DNA of 64,000 nt from G963663315 sp963668255 (GCA_965116595.1 OZ220708.1:992001-1056000), one strand, 5' to 3'; positions 22,663 through 32,719 are shown, counted from the first letter of the stretch. Notes: generated by a model not told the origin, from the sequence alone. Program-made: numbers and translations.

Positions 22663-24812
22663 GATTTGATCCTGATTTTCGAAATATCCGCGACCCCCAG
22701 GAACAACTGACGAATCCTGGCCAGCAGCGCCAATCTGTTGCGGCGGATGGCTTTATCTTGATGCATAACCATGACGCTGTCAAAAAACTGATCCACCGGG
22801 TCTTTCAATTCGGCCAGTTGGGCCAGTCCCCCGGTATAGTCGTTCGACTGGAAAAGGGAGTGCACCTGATCCTCGATTCGGTCAAGTGTGGCTACCAGAT
22901 CTTTCTCAGGCAGGTCACAGACCGCGGTCAAGTCGAAACTCTCCACGTTAATGGATACATCGGCCTTCGACAGCATATTACTGATCCGTTTGTTGGCCGA
23001 AGCCAGAGATTGTGCAGCACTTGAGTTGTCGTTGAAAAAAGTATGGATTGCTTCAATACGCCGTGCGAAATCCACAGGTCTGGTCGGTGCAGGTCTGGCG
23101 GCGGATACAGCCGCATGCTCATCGGCACTGTAGCCCTGCAATTCAAAATAGCCTTTGGAACGCTCCATCGTGAAACGATAAACCCGGTGGACCAGAATGT
23201 GGCGCTGGTTGTTTTCATCCTCCATCGAAGTATCGGTCTCCTCAAAATAGAGTTTCGATGTTTCGTCATAGAGTGTATTCAAATCAAGATCAAGCTGATT
23301 TTCCACTATGATCCTGTACACCCCGAGCGCCGCCCTGCGCAACGCAAACGGGTCCTTGTCCCCACTCGGCGCTTCACCGCAACCAAACAGTCCAATCAGG
23401 CTGTCAACCCGGTCAGCCAGGGCGACGCAAATCGCCACCGGATCAGACGGTACCGTATCTGCGGCGGTTCGCGGCTTGTAATGCGCTTCGATCGCATCGG
23501 CAATGGATTTCCCGTAGCCTTCATTGTCGGCATAATATCTGCCGACCGTGCCCTGTAATTCCGGGAACTCGCCGACCAGGTCGGTAACCAGGTCCGCCTT
23601 GCAAAGTTCGGCAACCGTATCCACGGCTTTTGGATCAACATCGAGTTGCCCGGCAATAAAACCGCTGATCGACCGGATGCGCGTGACCTTGTCATGGATC
23701 GAGCCCAGCCGGTCATGAAACAACACCCCGTTTAGATCCTTGACCCTGTTTTTCAATGGAATTTTCTGATCGGTCTGCCAGAAAAACCGGGCATCTGACA
23801 GTCTCGCCCGCAATACCCGTTCATTGCCCTGTCGTACCCGTTTCGGTGATTTGCTTTTTATATTGCTTATCGTAACGAACACGGGTACCAGCTTGTTTCG
23901 GTCATCAACCACATGAAAATATTTCTGATGGCCCGCCATGGTGGAGATCAACACGGCTGAAGGCAATTCCAGAAACTGCCTGTCAAACTCTCCCGCCAGG
24001 GCAACCGGCCATTCCACCAGGCTGGTCACTTCATCCAGGAGACCCTGCTGGATCACGATCCCCGCACCGGCTTTGCTGGCTAGCCGTGTAGCCTGCTTCT
24101 TGATGATGGTTTGACGTTCATCGTAGTCTGCAATAACCCGGCCATCGGTTTTCAGCAATTTGAGATATTGATCGGCAGAAGGTATCTCAAGATGGCCGGC
24201 ACTGTGAAAGCGATGCCCTCTTGTCGTACGACCGGATTCAAGTCCCAGCGCTTCAACCCGCACCAGGTCACTGCCATACAATGCAAGCAGCCAGTGAACA
24301 GGCCTGACAAATTCTGCTTCATTTTTGCCCCATCTCATTCTTTTCGGAATGGGTAAGGACTTGATGCTCTGATTCAGACACCGGGTCACAACCTCATCTA
24401 GCCTGCTTCCTGCCAGCCTTTTTTCAAATACCAGCCATGCGCCCTTTTCGGTTTGCCTGGTCTTCAGTGCAGACAGTGGAACACCAAAGGATCTGGCGAA
24501 ACCCTGTGCAGCACGAGTCGCCGCCCCATGTTCATCGTAGGCAGCCTGCAATGCAGGGCCCCGAATCGTTTCTACCCGGTCGGGTTGCCTCTCCAGCACA
24601 TTCCTGACCGTGACCGCCAGACGTCGAGGGGTCGCATACCATTTCATATCAGCCGGATTGTCTTCAACCAACCCTTCACTGATCAGTTCCTGATAAAAGG
24701 TCGCGGAAAACGATTGGGCAAGACCTTTCAGCGCCTTCGGCGGCAACTCTTCGGTACCGAGTTCGATCAGCAGCAACTTTCCTGCAGCAGAGGAGTTTTT
24801 TCCACTCGACAC
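22659..24812 (-). CDS. glyS: Glycine--tRNA ligase beta subunit
   Basis: The beta subunit of the bacterial alpha2-beta2 type glycyl-tRNA synthetase, needed for tRNA binding and activity. At 717 residues it is slightly long for the family. Typical parts are LLIELGTEELPPKALKGL at the N-terminus, WYATPRRLAV, EVTSLVEWPVALAGEFD, ISTMAGHQKYF and DPFALRRAALGV. The frame opens with GTG at 24812, sharing one base with the glyQ stop codon. The mazG-like gene overlaps its end by four bases. Confidence 0.97.
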   Translation of the reverse strand: MSSGKNSSAAGKLLLIELGTEELPPKALKGLAQSFSATFYQELISEGLVEDNPADMKWYATPRRLAVTVRNVLERQPDRVETIRGPALQAAYDEHGAATRAAQGFARSFGVPLSALKTRQTEKGAWLVFEKRLAGSRLDEVVTRCLNQSIKSLPIPKRMRWGKNEAEFVRPVHWLLALYGSDLVRVEALGLESGRTTRGHRFHSAGHLEIPSADQYLKLLKTDGRVIADYDERQTIIKKQATRLASKAGAGIVIQQGLLDEVTSLVEWPVALAGEFDRQFLELPSAVLISTMAGHQKYFHVVDDRNKLVPVFVTISNIKSKSPKRVRQGNERVLRARLSDARFFWQTDQKIPLKNRVKDLNGVLFHDRLGSIHDKVTRIRSISGFIAGQLDVDPKAVDTVAELCKADLVTDLVGEFPELQGTVGRYYADNEGYGKSIADAIEAHYKPRTAADTVPSDPVAICVALADRVDSLIGLFGCGEAPSGDKDPFALRRAALGVYRIIVENQLDLDLNTLYDETSKLYFEETDTSMEDENNQRHILVHRVYRFTMERSKGYFELQGYSADEHAAVSAARPAPTRPVDFARRIEAIHTFFNDNSSAAQSLASANKRISNMLSKADVSINVESFDLTAVCDLPEKDLVATLDRIEDQVHSLFQSNDYTGGLAQLAELKDPVDQFFDSVMVMHQDKAIRRNRLALLARIRQLFLGVADISKIRIKS

Positions 24813-25759
24813 TATCCTTTCTCCGGGCTGATCCTTGATTTCAATCTGCCCCGCCCGGCTTTCCCCCTCGGGAAATCGAGAATTTCCCGGCTGTCGTAGT
24901 ACTTATCGGCTACTCCCCTGGCCAGATTTCGCACTCGACCAATGTATCTCGCCCTTTCAGTAACACCGATTGCGCGGCGGGCATCCAGCAAATTGAACGT
25001 ATGGGAAGCTTTCAAAACCTGCTCATAAGCCGGCAGGGACAGATTTTTATCCAATAGCTGACGGGCGGTGGATTCCGCACTGTCGAATTGTTCTTTCAGG
25101 ATCCCTACATCAGCATGATCAAAATTGTAGGCAGACTGCTCCTGTTCGTTTTGCAGGTACAAATCTCCGTATTTGTATTGACTTGCAGTATCGGATTTGC
25201 TGACTTGATTCCAGACAAGATCGAATACGGACTCCACCCCTTGCAGAAACATCGCAATACGCTCCAGTCCATATGTGATTTCTCCGCTCACGGGCCTGCA
25301 ATCGCGGCCTCCGACCTGTTGAAAATAAGTAAACTGGGAGATTTCCATGCCGTTCAGCCAGATCTCCCAGCCCAGACCCCAGGCCCCCAGAGTAGGTGAC
25401 TCCCAATCATCTTCAACAAAACGAATATCATCTTTCTGCATATCCAGCCCCAGGCGGGTCAACGAACCCAGATACAAATCCTGAAAATTATTTGGAGAAG
25501 GCTTGAGGATTACCTGAAACTGGAAATAATGCTGCAATCTGTTGGGGTTGTCACCATAGCGGCCATCCGCAGGCCGACGGGATGGCTGGACATAGGCTGC
25601 ACGAATCGGCTCCGGACCCACTGCCGCCAGGAAGGTTGCAGGATGAAATGTACCCGCCCCCACCTCCATGTCACAGGGTTGCAGGATTACACAGCCCTGT
25701 TCAGCCCAGTATTGCTGCAGGGTCATGATCAACTGCTGAAATGTGAGCATACTGTTCAA
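24812..25759 (-). CDS. glyQ: Glycine--tRNA ligase alpha subunit
   Basis: The catalytic alpha subunit of heterotetrameric glycyl-tRNA synthetase, 315 residues. It shows FQQLIMTLQQYWAEQGC, QPCDMEVGAGTFHPAT, YVQPSRRPADGRYGDNPNRL and GWEIWLNGMEISQFTYFQQ, all hallmarks of the family. glyS overlaps its stop codon by one base. pgi ends 38 bp upstream on the same strand. Confidence 0.98.
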   Translation of the reverse strand: MNSMLTFQQLIMTLQQYWAEQGCVILQPCDMEVGAGTFHPATFLAAVGPEPIRAAYVQPSRRPADGRYGDNPNRLQHYFQFQVILKPSPNNFQDLYLGSLTRLGLDMQKDDIRFVEDDWESPTLGAWGLGWEIWLNGMEISQFTYFQQVGGRDCRPVSGEITYGLERIAMFLQGVESVFDLVWNQVSKSDTASQYKYGDLYLQNEQEQSAYNFDHADVGILKEQFDSAESTARQLLDKNLSLPAYEQVLKASHTFNLLDARRAIGVTERARYIGRVRNLARGVADKYYDSREILDFPRGKAGRGRLKSRISPEKG

Positions 25760-25797
25760 AATCCGGATAGTTCAGGTGAACGGATCAGTCCGTATTG

Positions 25798-27438
25798 TCA
25801 AATTGGCGGATTCAATTCAGTGATTTCCGCCAGATCCTGGCACAGACGATCCAGAGCCCTGAGTCTATCGCCTTTTAGTTCGATGCGCATTATCGGACGC
25901 GCCTTGTTTTCAAGTACCAGGTAGTCACCGTCAGCCTGGGCGCGATGAAGATCATCAAAGCCGTATTCCCGCCCCGGCACCGGCAAGGACTCAAGTCCAG
26001 GCTCGGTAATCTGAATAAAGCAACCGCTCGCAGGTCCGCCCTTGTGTAATTGTCCTGTGGAATGCAGGTAGCCCGGGCCAAATCCCAGCGTTGTGGGCAA
26101 ATCAAACCGGTGAGACAACTGCGTCCTGATTTGCTGAAGTTTTTCCTCTACCTGATCCAAAACCGGCAACCAGGCCAGAATGCCAAGATACTCAACCGCT
26201 GACATGCTGGATTGAAAGTGGCCTAATACATCCACAAGCTGACTACAGCAAGATTCGCCCAAAATGACATCACTGGCATAAAAAATACAATAATCATTTT
26301 CCAGTAAAACCCTGAGTTCAACAGATCGATTATTTTCGATGAATGTCCGGGTTTGGCCTTTTGCCTGTTCAACGTCCGGCTGGTTAAAGGGATTAACATC
26401 CATCATCGCCGAAGCCAGGGCAGTCGCCATTTGCCAGCGAAAAAATTCGCCGGCAATATCATAAGGTTCCCTTAACGTCCAGCTCATATCTGCATCCGGA
26501 GCCGACCGGTTAACTGACCCGCAACCAAATCCGATATTTATTGTCAGGCAACGCGCTGGTGGCTTCAATTTACGCTCTGAATGCGTTTCGCCATAAATCG
26601 GAATCAGTCCAGTGCCATTTTTTCCGGTACTTTCGGCAATCAGCTGTTCGATCCAGATTGCCAGAACCTGAATCGGTTTTGCGATATTCAGATGCATCAG
26701 ATTCTTCCCCGCCAACACGCCGCCCCCCAACAATTCAGCCAACTCGATGACCGTTGTGTCGTCACCTGATTTCACCTGCTCACAGAACTGCCTGAGGTTT
26801 TCAAGCAATAAACCCGGATCAACGCCAATCAGCGCCGCCGGAACCAGGCCAAAGAAACTTAAGCCGGAATACCGTCCTCCTATATCCCCGGGATTCAGGA
26901 ATACACGGCAAAAACCCAACTTCCCGGCAACTTGAGCAAGTGGAGATCCTGCATCCGTAATCGCAATAAACCGATCACCCGGATGCTTCTGAATTGAACC
27001 TGCTTTCTGGTAGAACCAGGCCAATAAATCCATAGTCTCCAGCGTGGTACCGGATTTGCTGGAGACAACGAACAATGCCCTTTCGATGTCGAGATCCAGA
27101 GCATTGATTTGCGCAGGAGAAGTGGTATCGACTACGGTCAGTTGCAAGAACCCGGCCCGACTTCCAAATACGCCGGAAAAAACTTCAGCAGCCAGACTCG
27201 ACCCACCCATGCCCAGCAGGACAGCATGATCGTACCTGCCGGACTTGCAGACCCCCTCTGCCCAGGCGGACAATGAATCGACATGCTCGTCCATCCACTC
27301 AACCGCATCCAGCCATCCCAGCCAATTTGCCGGATCATCTCCGTGCGCCAATGGTGACTTCCACAGGGTCGTGTCCTTTTGCCACAATCTGTCAATCATC
27401 TTTCCGGGATTTTCCGGCTGGCTCGGAAACGTGCTCAT
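25798..27438 (-). CDS. pgi: Glucose-6-phosphate isomerase, of the type found in transaldolase-isomerase fusions
   Basis: A 546-residue phosphoglucose isomerase interconverting glucose-6-phosphate and fructose-6-phosphate. SIS-domain motifs include VLLGMGGSSLAAEVF, VVSSKSGTTLETM and GGRYSGLSFFGLVPAAL. The pattern is that of the isomerase half of bifunctional Tal-Pgi proteins rather than of the common E. coli Pgi; here it stands alone, with no transaldolase domain in front. The C-terminal part has FGPGYLHSTGQLHKGG, also seen in the fusions. It lies between the kinase-like gene (8 bp upstream) and glyQ. Enzyme call is firm; the sub-type is from memory of the family. Confidence 0.88.
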   Translation of the reverse strand: MSTFPSQPENPGKMIDRLWQKDTTLWKSPLAHGDDPANWLGWLDAVEWMDEHVDSLSAWAEGVCKSGRYDHAVLLGMGGSSLAAEVFSGVFGSRAGFLQLTVVDTTSPAQINALDLDIERALFVVSSKSGTTLETMDLLAWFYQKAGSIQKHPGDRFIAITDAGSPLAQVAGKLGFCRVFLNPGDIGGRYSGLSFFGLVPAALIGVDPGLLLENLRQFCEQVKSGDDTTVIELAELLGGGVLAGKNLMHLNIAKPIQVLAIWIEQLIAESTGKNGTGLIPIYGETHSERKLKPPARCLTINIGFGCGSVNRSAPDADMSWTLREPYDIAGEFFRWQMATALASAMMDVNPFNQPDVEQAKGQTRTFIENNRSVELRVLLENDYCIFYASDVILGESCCSQLVDVLGHFQSSMSAVEYLGILAWLPVLDQVEEKLQQIRTQLSHRFDLPTTLGFGPGYLHSTGQLHKGGPASGCFIQITEPGLESLPVPGREYGFDDLHRAQADGDYLVLENKARPIMRIELKGDRLRALDRLCQDLAEITELNPPI

Positions 27439-27446
27439 GTCAATAT

Positions 27447-28139
27447 CTACAATCCGAAATTCTCGAGTTCCTGTTCGAAATGACGGTACAACAGCGGTCG
27501 ATCATTCCAGTTTTTAAGGAACCGCGCCTTGTCACGCCGCAACGCTCTTAGATGAAAGAGCTTAAAACGGTGTTGTTTCGCACTATCAAGGTCAATCACA
27601 ACCAGATCATCATCGTGTACCAGCAGGTTGGTTGCTTTCATATCACCGTGAGAGAAATCATGGTTCAGAAATACCTCAAATATTGCCCGCAATTTTCCCT
27701 GAATGGATCGAGGCGGCGCTGCCCTGTCTTCGATGCCGAGATAGTCTGTCAGCACGATGCTATCCACGAATCGGCAGATATACCAGGAGCGTCCGGCAAA
27801 AGGGCCGAACCGGCTCTCAATCATAGCAACCGGCTGTGCCACCCTTATACCTGCACTGCTGAATTTATCCGCCATCTCAAGACAGATTCTGGCACGGCTG
27901 ATTTGAAAGTTTCTCCGCAGCAGATGCCAAAGGTTTTTAGTGTTATATCGTTTGACTATCAGGTCACCAATTTCTGATTGCACCCGGTACAGCGTCGTGG
28001 TCCGATCATCCTTGATCGTGATTGCGCTGGTCAGCATGCCCCCTTTTCGGCTGCCCCTCTCCAGTTCTCTCAAGAGTTTTTCCAGGTCGACGCCAGCCTT
28101 GCGGGCTTCAGCGCTTTGAAACCGGATGTTCAACTTCAT
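27447..28139 (-). CDS. LPS-type small kinase (Kdo/WaaP-like)
   Basis: A 230-residue protein-kinase-like fold. The ATP lysine is probably in GDLIVKRYN near 86, the catalytic loop is FSHGDMKATNLLVHD, and the metal-binding Asp is in VVIDLDSAK. This pattern is typical of the lipopolysaccharide kinase family (Kdo kinase, WaaP), which phosphorylates inner-core sugars. The basic C-terminal helix region (LRALRRDKARFLKNW) also fits. It is packed between purC and pgi, 8 bp from the latter. The acceptor sugar is unknown. Confidence 0.78.
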   Translation of the reverse strand: MKLNIRFQSAEARKAGVDLEKLLRELERGSRKGGMLTSAITIKDDRTTTLYRVQSEIGDLIVKRYNTKNLWHLLRRNFQISRARICLEMADKFSSAGIRVAQPVAMIESRFGPFAGRSWYICRFVDSIVLTDYLGIEDRAAPPRSIQGKLRAIFEVFLNHDFSHGDMKATNLLVHDDDLVVIDLDSAKQHRFKLFHLRALRRDKARFLKNWNDRPLLYRHFEQELENFGL

Positions 28140-28172
28140 CGACGCAACCGATTCCCTCTGTCAATGGTCAGA

Positions 28173-29057
28173 TCAGGATGTAAGCGCCTGCTCCACATCT
28201 GCGTATTTCTGTGCAGTTCTGGTTATGATCTCTCCCGGCAGTTGCGGGGCCGGGGGGGTTTTATTCCAATCCAGGGTTTCGAGATAATCCCTGACAAATT
28301 GTTTGTCAAAGCTCGGCGGACTTGTCCCGGGTCGATATTGATCCATCGGCCAGAAACGGGATGAGTCAGGGGTCAGGACTTCGTCTATCAAATGCAATGT
28401 GTTGTTCTCATCGAGGCCAAACTCAAATTTGGTATCGGCAATGATGATGCCGCGAGTACCTGCAAATTCTGCTGCGAGAGTATAAATCTCCAGACTCAAA
28501 TCCCGAACCTGCCCAGCCAGACTTTCCCCAAGTAGTTCGACGGTTTGCTGGTAGCTGATGTTTTCATCGTGGTCACCCGCTTCAGCTTTAGTGGAAGGGG
28601 TGAAAACAGCTTCCGGCAACCGGTCTGCCTGCCTCAGATTCAAAGGCAGGGCGATTCCGCAAACTGCTCCGGTATTTTGATAGTCTTTCCAGCCCGATCC
28701 GATCAGATATCCTCTGACAATGGCCTCGATCGGCAGCGGTTTCAGCTTCTTGACGACTATGCTGCGCCCGGCAAGTGCAAGCCTGTCCCCGGGGTTGGTC
28801 ACAACCTGATCCAGCGCCTTGTCACTTAAATGATTCGGAATCAAATTCGAGGTCCGCTCAAACCAGAAATTCGCAATTCGTGTCAGTATTTCGCCCTTGC
28901 CTGGGATCGGTTGGGGAAGAACGACATCAAAGGCAGAAAGACGGTCACTGGTGACGATCAATAAATGCTCATCATCTACAGCGTAAATATCTCTTACCTT
29001 TCCCCGATTCAACAACTCGAGGTCAGCAAGGTCGGATTTAAACAGGGTCTGGCTCAT
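28173..29057 (-). CDS. purC: Phosphoribosylaminoimidazole-succinocarboxamide synthase
   Basis: PurC (SAICAR synthase) joins aspartate to CAIR in purine synthesis. The protein is 294 residues from ATG 29057, which was chosen because family members begin close to LLNRGKVRDIYAVDDEHLL. Other motifs: VTSDRLSAFDVVLP, AIVRGYLIGSGWKDY, IIADTKFEFGLDE and DEVLTPDSSRFWP. Longer in-frame starts add an unrelated 52 residues. parC ends 64 bp upstream. The long type (about 295 residues) resembles the yeast-like and Pseudomonas-like alternative rather than the 237-residue E. coli enzyme. Confidence 0.95.
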   Translation of the reverse strand: MSQTLFKSDLADLELLNRGKVRDIYAVDDEHLLIVTSDRLSAFDVVLPQPIPGKGEILTRIANFWFERTSNLIPNHLSDKALDQVVTNPGDRLALAGRSIVVKKLKPLPIEAIVRGYLIGSGWKDYQNTGAVCGIALPLNLRQADRLPEAVFTPSTKAEAGDHDENISYQQTVELLGESLAGQVRDLSLEIYTLAAEFAGTRGIIIADTKFEFGLDENNTLHLIDEVLTPDSSRFWPMDQYRPGTSPPSFDKQFVRDYLETLDWNKTPPAPQLPGEIITRTAQKYADVEQALTS

Positions 29058-29121
29058 ATTCATTGTATACAGGATAGGATAAAGTGATTCATTGAAGGGA
29101 TTGTTGAATTTTACAGGAACA

Positions 29122-31395
29122 TCATTTTGGAATTGGCGCAATGGACTGAACCCGACGAAATCCTTTCGGTAAAAACTTCCCTCGTTTCGCCCGGCTATCG
29201 ACATAGTTGTCAAAATCCGCAGGTCTCATGTTCAGGTAGCGTTTCCCACTGTCGATACGCAGGTTATGGCCTTCCTGAAAAACAGTTACGTCAACCACGA
29301 ACTCTTCGCCCGATTTAAACTTTGCTGGGGGAATACTGATCAATCGAATGCCCTTGCCCTTGTTCAACCGAACCAGTTCACCCACTGTAAAAATCAACAA
29401 CCTGCCAACGTTGGTCACCACTGCGATCCAGTCATCGTCAAAATCAGCGATCGGCCGGGGCATCAGCACACTTGCCCCGTCGGTCACCCGCAATACCGAC
29501 TTGCCTGCCTTGATTCGGGCATTGAGGTTCGAAAGTGTCGCAACAAACCCGTATCCCGCATTGGTGGCGAGCAGGTATTCCGATATTTCATTACCCATCA
29601 TCATTCCCTGGAAAGTCGCCCCGGGTCGGGGAGTGCAGCTACTGCTCAACGGCTCGCCAAAGCTGCGGGCAGAGGGCAGATCATGAGCGGCTATCGAATA
29701 AGTCCTGCCATCGGAATCGATCGCAACCAGAATATCGCTGGTTTTTCCCTTGACCGAGCACAGGTGCCGATCTCCGGTTTTGAAGTTCAGCTTGTCGATA
29801 TCGACTTCATGACCGGTTGCAGCCCGAATCCAGCCTTTGGCGGACAACATCACGGTCACGGCTTTTGCCGGGACCAACTCATTATAATCCAATGCCTTTG
29901 CCGCAGTACGCTGGACAATCGGGGATCTTCTGTAATCACCATATTCCTTGGCATCAGCCCGCAATTCATCCCTGACAACGGCTTTGAGTCGAGACCGGGA
30001 TTCAAGCAGGTTACCCAGATCCTGCGCTTCCTTTCCCAATTCGTCCTGTTGCGTACGAATTTTCATTTCCTCGAGTTTGGCGAGATTGCGCAAACGGGTA
30101 TCCAGAATCGCATCCACCTGTAGACTGCTTAGATCGAATCGCTCGATCAACCTGGCCCTGGGTTCGTCTTCATATCGAATAATTTGAATTACCTCATCCA
30201 GATTCAGAAAGACAACCAGCAGTCCCTGCAGCACGTGAAGCCGGGCAAGTACCGTGTCATATCGAAACTGCAACCGACGTTTGACTGTGGCAATGCGAAA
30301 ATCAAGCCACTCCGAGAGCAGCTCTTTGAGATCAAATACCTTTGGACGACCGTCCAGGCCAATCATGTTCATGTTGACGCGATGACTTCTTTCAAGATCG
30401 GTAATGGCAAACAGGTGCTGCATCAATGCCTCCTGATCAACCCGATTCGAGCGCAATTCGATAACCAGCCTGGTTGGGTATTCATGATCGGACTCATCTC
30501 TCAGGTCCAGTACCATCGGTAATTTTTTTGCCAGCATTTGCGCTGCGATCTGTTCCTGAATTTTCGAACCGGAAACATGATAGGGCAAAGCAGTGACGAC
30601 AATGTTGCCGTCTTCACCTTGCCAGGCTGCCCGTTGTTTGATTCCGCCATGACCAGACCTGTAAATATCGCGTATTTCAGTTCGGCTGGAAATAATTTCA
30701 GCCTCGGTAGGGAAATCCGGGCCTTTTATGTCCTCACAAATCCGGGTCAGTGTGGTTGCCGGATTATCCAGCAGTCGTATGCAGGCAGTCACCACTTCGC
30801 GCAAATTGTGGGGGGGAATGTCGGTTGCCATACCGACAGCAATACCTGAACCACCATTCAGCAGCACATTCGGCAAACGTGCCGGAAGCTGCCGGGGTTC
30901 GTCCAGGGTGCCATCAAAATTGGGTACCCAGTCGGTAGTGCCCTGATCCACTTCTTCCAACAGCAACTGGGCATATCTGGTCAAACGGGATTCAGTGTAC
31001 CGCATTGCAGCAAAAGATTTGGGATCATCCTGACTGCCCCAGTTTCCCTGGCCATCGATCAGTGGATAGCGGTAACTGAATGGCTGCGCCATCAAAACCA
31101 TAGCTTCATAGCAGGAGGTGTCGCCGTGAGGGTGAAATTTACCCAATACATCACCCACAGTGCGGGCGGACTTCTTGAATTTAGAGGTGGCATGAAGACC
31201 AAGGTCGGACATGGCGTAGACAATCCGGCGCTGGACCGGCTTCAGCCCGTCTGCAATACTGGGCAGAGCCCGGTCGAGAATCACGTACATCGAATAGTGC
31301 AAATACGCTTTCTCGGCAAACTCGGCCATCGGCACGGTTCCGATTTTGACGGGTGTTTCGATCTCCAGATGCCTGGATGAGGGCTTTCTCGCCAT
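29122..31395 (-). CDS. parC: DNA topoisomerase IV subunit A
   Basis: ParC is the breaking-rejoining subunit that unlinks daughter chromosomes with ParE. The 757-residue protein shows SMYVILDRALPSIADGLKPV, KFHPHGDTSCYEAM, and the catalytic tyrosine in FAAMRYTESRLT near 124. WVPNFDGTLDEPRQLPARLP is of the ParC type, and the C-terminal beta-pinwheel is short and lacks a GyrA box. It starts 9 bp after the moaB stop. Confidence 0.95.
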   Translation of the reverse strand: MARKPSSRHLEIETPVKIGTVPMAEFAEKAYLHYSMYVILDRALPSIADGLKPVQRRIVYAMSDLGLHATSKFKKSARTVGDVLGKFHPHGDTSCYEAMVLMAQPFSYRYPLIDGQGNWGSQDDPKSFAAMRYTESRLTRYAQLLLEEVDQGTTDWVPNFDGTLDEPRQLPARLPNVLLNGGSGIAVGMATDIPPHNLREVVTACIRLLDNPATTLTRICEDIKGPDFPTEAEIISSRTEIRDIYRSGHGGIKQRAAWQGEDGNIVVTALPYHVSGSKIQEQIAAQMLAKKLPMVLDLRDESDHEYPTRLVIELRSNRVDQEALMQHLFAITDLERSHRVNMNMIGLDGRPKVFDLKELLSEWLDFRIATVKRRLQFRYDTVLARLHVLQGLLVVFLNLDEVIQIIRYEDEPRARLIERFDLSSLQVDAILDTRLRNLAKLEEMKIRTQQDELGKEAQDLGNLLESRSRLKAVVRDELRADAKEYGDYRRSPIVQRTAAKALDYNELVPAKAVTVMLSAKGWIRAATGHEVDIDKLNFKTGDRHLCSVKGKTSDILVAIDSDGRTYSIAAHDLPSARSFGEPLSSSCTPRPGATFQGMMMGNEISEYLLATNAGYGFVATLSNLNARIKAGKSVLRVTDGASVLMPRPIADFDDDWIAVVTNVGRLLIFTVGELVRLNKGKGIRLISIPPAKFKSGEEFVVDVTVFQEGHNLRIDSGKRYLNMRPADFDNYVDSRAKRGKFLPKGFRRVQSIAPIPK

Positions 31396-31404
31396 ATTCG
31401 GGAT

Positions 31405-31932
31405 TCAGACTTCCAGAAGCCTCGGCATCATTTCGACCAAGTTGCAAGGGCGGGTGCGGTAATCCAGTTGGTGGCAAATCAGTTTATCCCAAGCCAGCCT
31501 GACCGCTCCGGGTGATCCCGGAAGTACAAAAACATAAGTTCCGTTTGCGACCCCGGCCAAAGTACGCGATTGCAGTGTCGAGGTTCCGATTTCATCGTAA
31601 GACAGGAACCGGAACATTTCTCCGAATCCATCAAGCACCTTGTCGAGCAACGGCGCAACTGCTTCCGGGGAGCCGTCCCTGCCACTCACGCCGGTACCCC
31701 CGGTCATGATCACGACCTGTACTGCCGGATTTGCAATCCATTTCGAAACCATCGCCCGGATTTGATAAATATCATCTGCAACGATTCGCTTCTCATGCAA
31801 TTGATGACCTGCGTCAGTCAAACGACTTACCAGTGTGTCTCCCGATTTGTCATTACTATCGGTTCGGCTGTCGGATATCGTCAAAACCGATATCGTGGTT
31901 GCAATGAACTCACGTTTTGCTTTATTTGACAT
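31405..31932 (-). CDS. moaB: Molybdenum cofactor biosynthesis protein MoaB
   Basis: A 175-residue MoaB/Mog-family protein that binds molybdopterin and takes part in its adenylylation or metal insertion. VLTISDSRTDSNDKSGDTL, IMTGGTGVSGRDGSPEAV and LPGSPGAVRLAWDKLI are the conserved blocks. It is divergent from moaD with 76 bp between the starts, so one intergenic region may control both arms of cofactor synthesis. Confidence 0.93.
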   Translation of the reverse strand: MSNKAKREFIATTISVLTISDSRTDSNDKSGDTLVSRLTDAGHQLHEKRIVADDIYQIRAMVSKWIANPAVQVVIMTGGTGVSGRDGSPEAVAPLLDKVLDGFGEMFRFLSYDEIGTSTLQSRTLAGVANGTYVFVLPGSPGAVRLAWDKLICHQLDYRTRPCNLVEMMPRLLEV

Positions 31933-32008
31933 GGTTTATCTCTGCGACAGGCTGGTTAAATGCTATAGTATCGAAACACTTCACGTCTGTTAATTTTACC
32001 TGAATAAA

Positions 32009-32239
32009 ATGGTCGTTACAGTAAGAACCTTTGCCGGCTTCCGTGAAGAGCTTGGCTTTGACAGGAAATCAATATACCTGCCCAAACCAATCACTGTGGA
32101 AGGGGTGTGGGAGCTGATCAGTGAATCCGACATCCCGCTAAATCTGCTTTGCGCGGTTAACAAGGAATACGCCCTGCTCGACAAAATGGTCGCTGATGGA
32201 GATGAGATTGCCTTTTTCCCACCGGTCAATGGGGGCTGA
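32009..32239 (+). CDS. moaD: Molybdopterin synthase sulfur carrier subunit
   Basis: MoaD is the small ubiquitin-like subunit of molybdopterin synthase; it carries sulfur as a C-terminal thiocarboxylate. This 76-residue protein ends in PPVNGG, the required double glycine. FAGFREELGFDRKSIYLP is the usual N-terminal strand pair. moaE overlaps its last codons, as the two subunits are made in equal amounts. Confidence 0.95.
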   Translation: MVVTVRTFAGFREELGFDRKSIYLPKPITVEGVWELISESDIPLNLLCAVNKEYALLDKMVADGDEIAFFPPVNGG

Positions 32240-32690
32240 AGTGCAGATTGAAATTCGGCAACAGCGATTTGATCCCTGGCAGGAGCTTGCCCGTTATCAG
32301 AACGAGAGCGGCCTGTTGCCGGGAAGTTACGGCGCCTGTGCAACTTTCGTCGGCGCCATGCGGGATTTCAATCAGGGAGAAAATGTCAGAGAGATGGTTC
32401 TCGAACATTATGCCGGCATGACGGAGAAACTGCTGATCGAACATGCCGAGACGCTGGCGCTGCGCCATGACTTGCTGGAACTTCTGATTTTGCACCGTGT
32501 CGGCAGAATTCTGCCGAATGATTCAATCGTCCTGGTGGCGGCGTGGTCTGCACACCGGGAGGCAGCATTGGATGCCTGCCGCGGAATGATGGAGTACCTG
32601 AAATCCCAGGCCACATTCTGGAAAAAGGAAACCCTGGTTGATTCGGCTGATTCTGTCAGGCAGCGCTGGGTCGATAATGTATCCGGTTAA
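32229..32690 (+). CDS. moaE: Molybdopterin synthase catalytic subunit
   Basis: MoaE converts cyclic pyranopterin monophosphate to molybdopterin with sulfur from MoaD. The 153-residue protein contains YGACATFVGAMRDFN, MVLEHYAGMTEK, HRVGRILPNDSIVLVAAWSA and the lysine-bearing YLKSQATFWKKE near 135, which contacts the MoaD tail. ATG 32229 overlaps moaD by 11 bp; a GTG at 32241 just after the moaD stop is a possible alternative. Confidence 0.94.
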   Translation: MGAEVQIEIRQQRFDPWQELARYQNESGLLPGSYGACATFVGAMRDFNQGENVREMVLEHYAGMTEKLLIEHAETLALRHDLLELLILHRVGRILPNDSIVLVAAWSAHREAALDACRGMMEYLKSQATFWKKETLVDSADSVRQRWVDNVSG

Positions 32691-32719
32691 CGCAGGATTC
32701 TCCGGGCAATTGACGGGAA

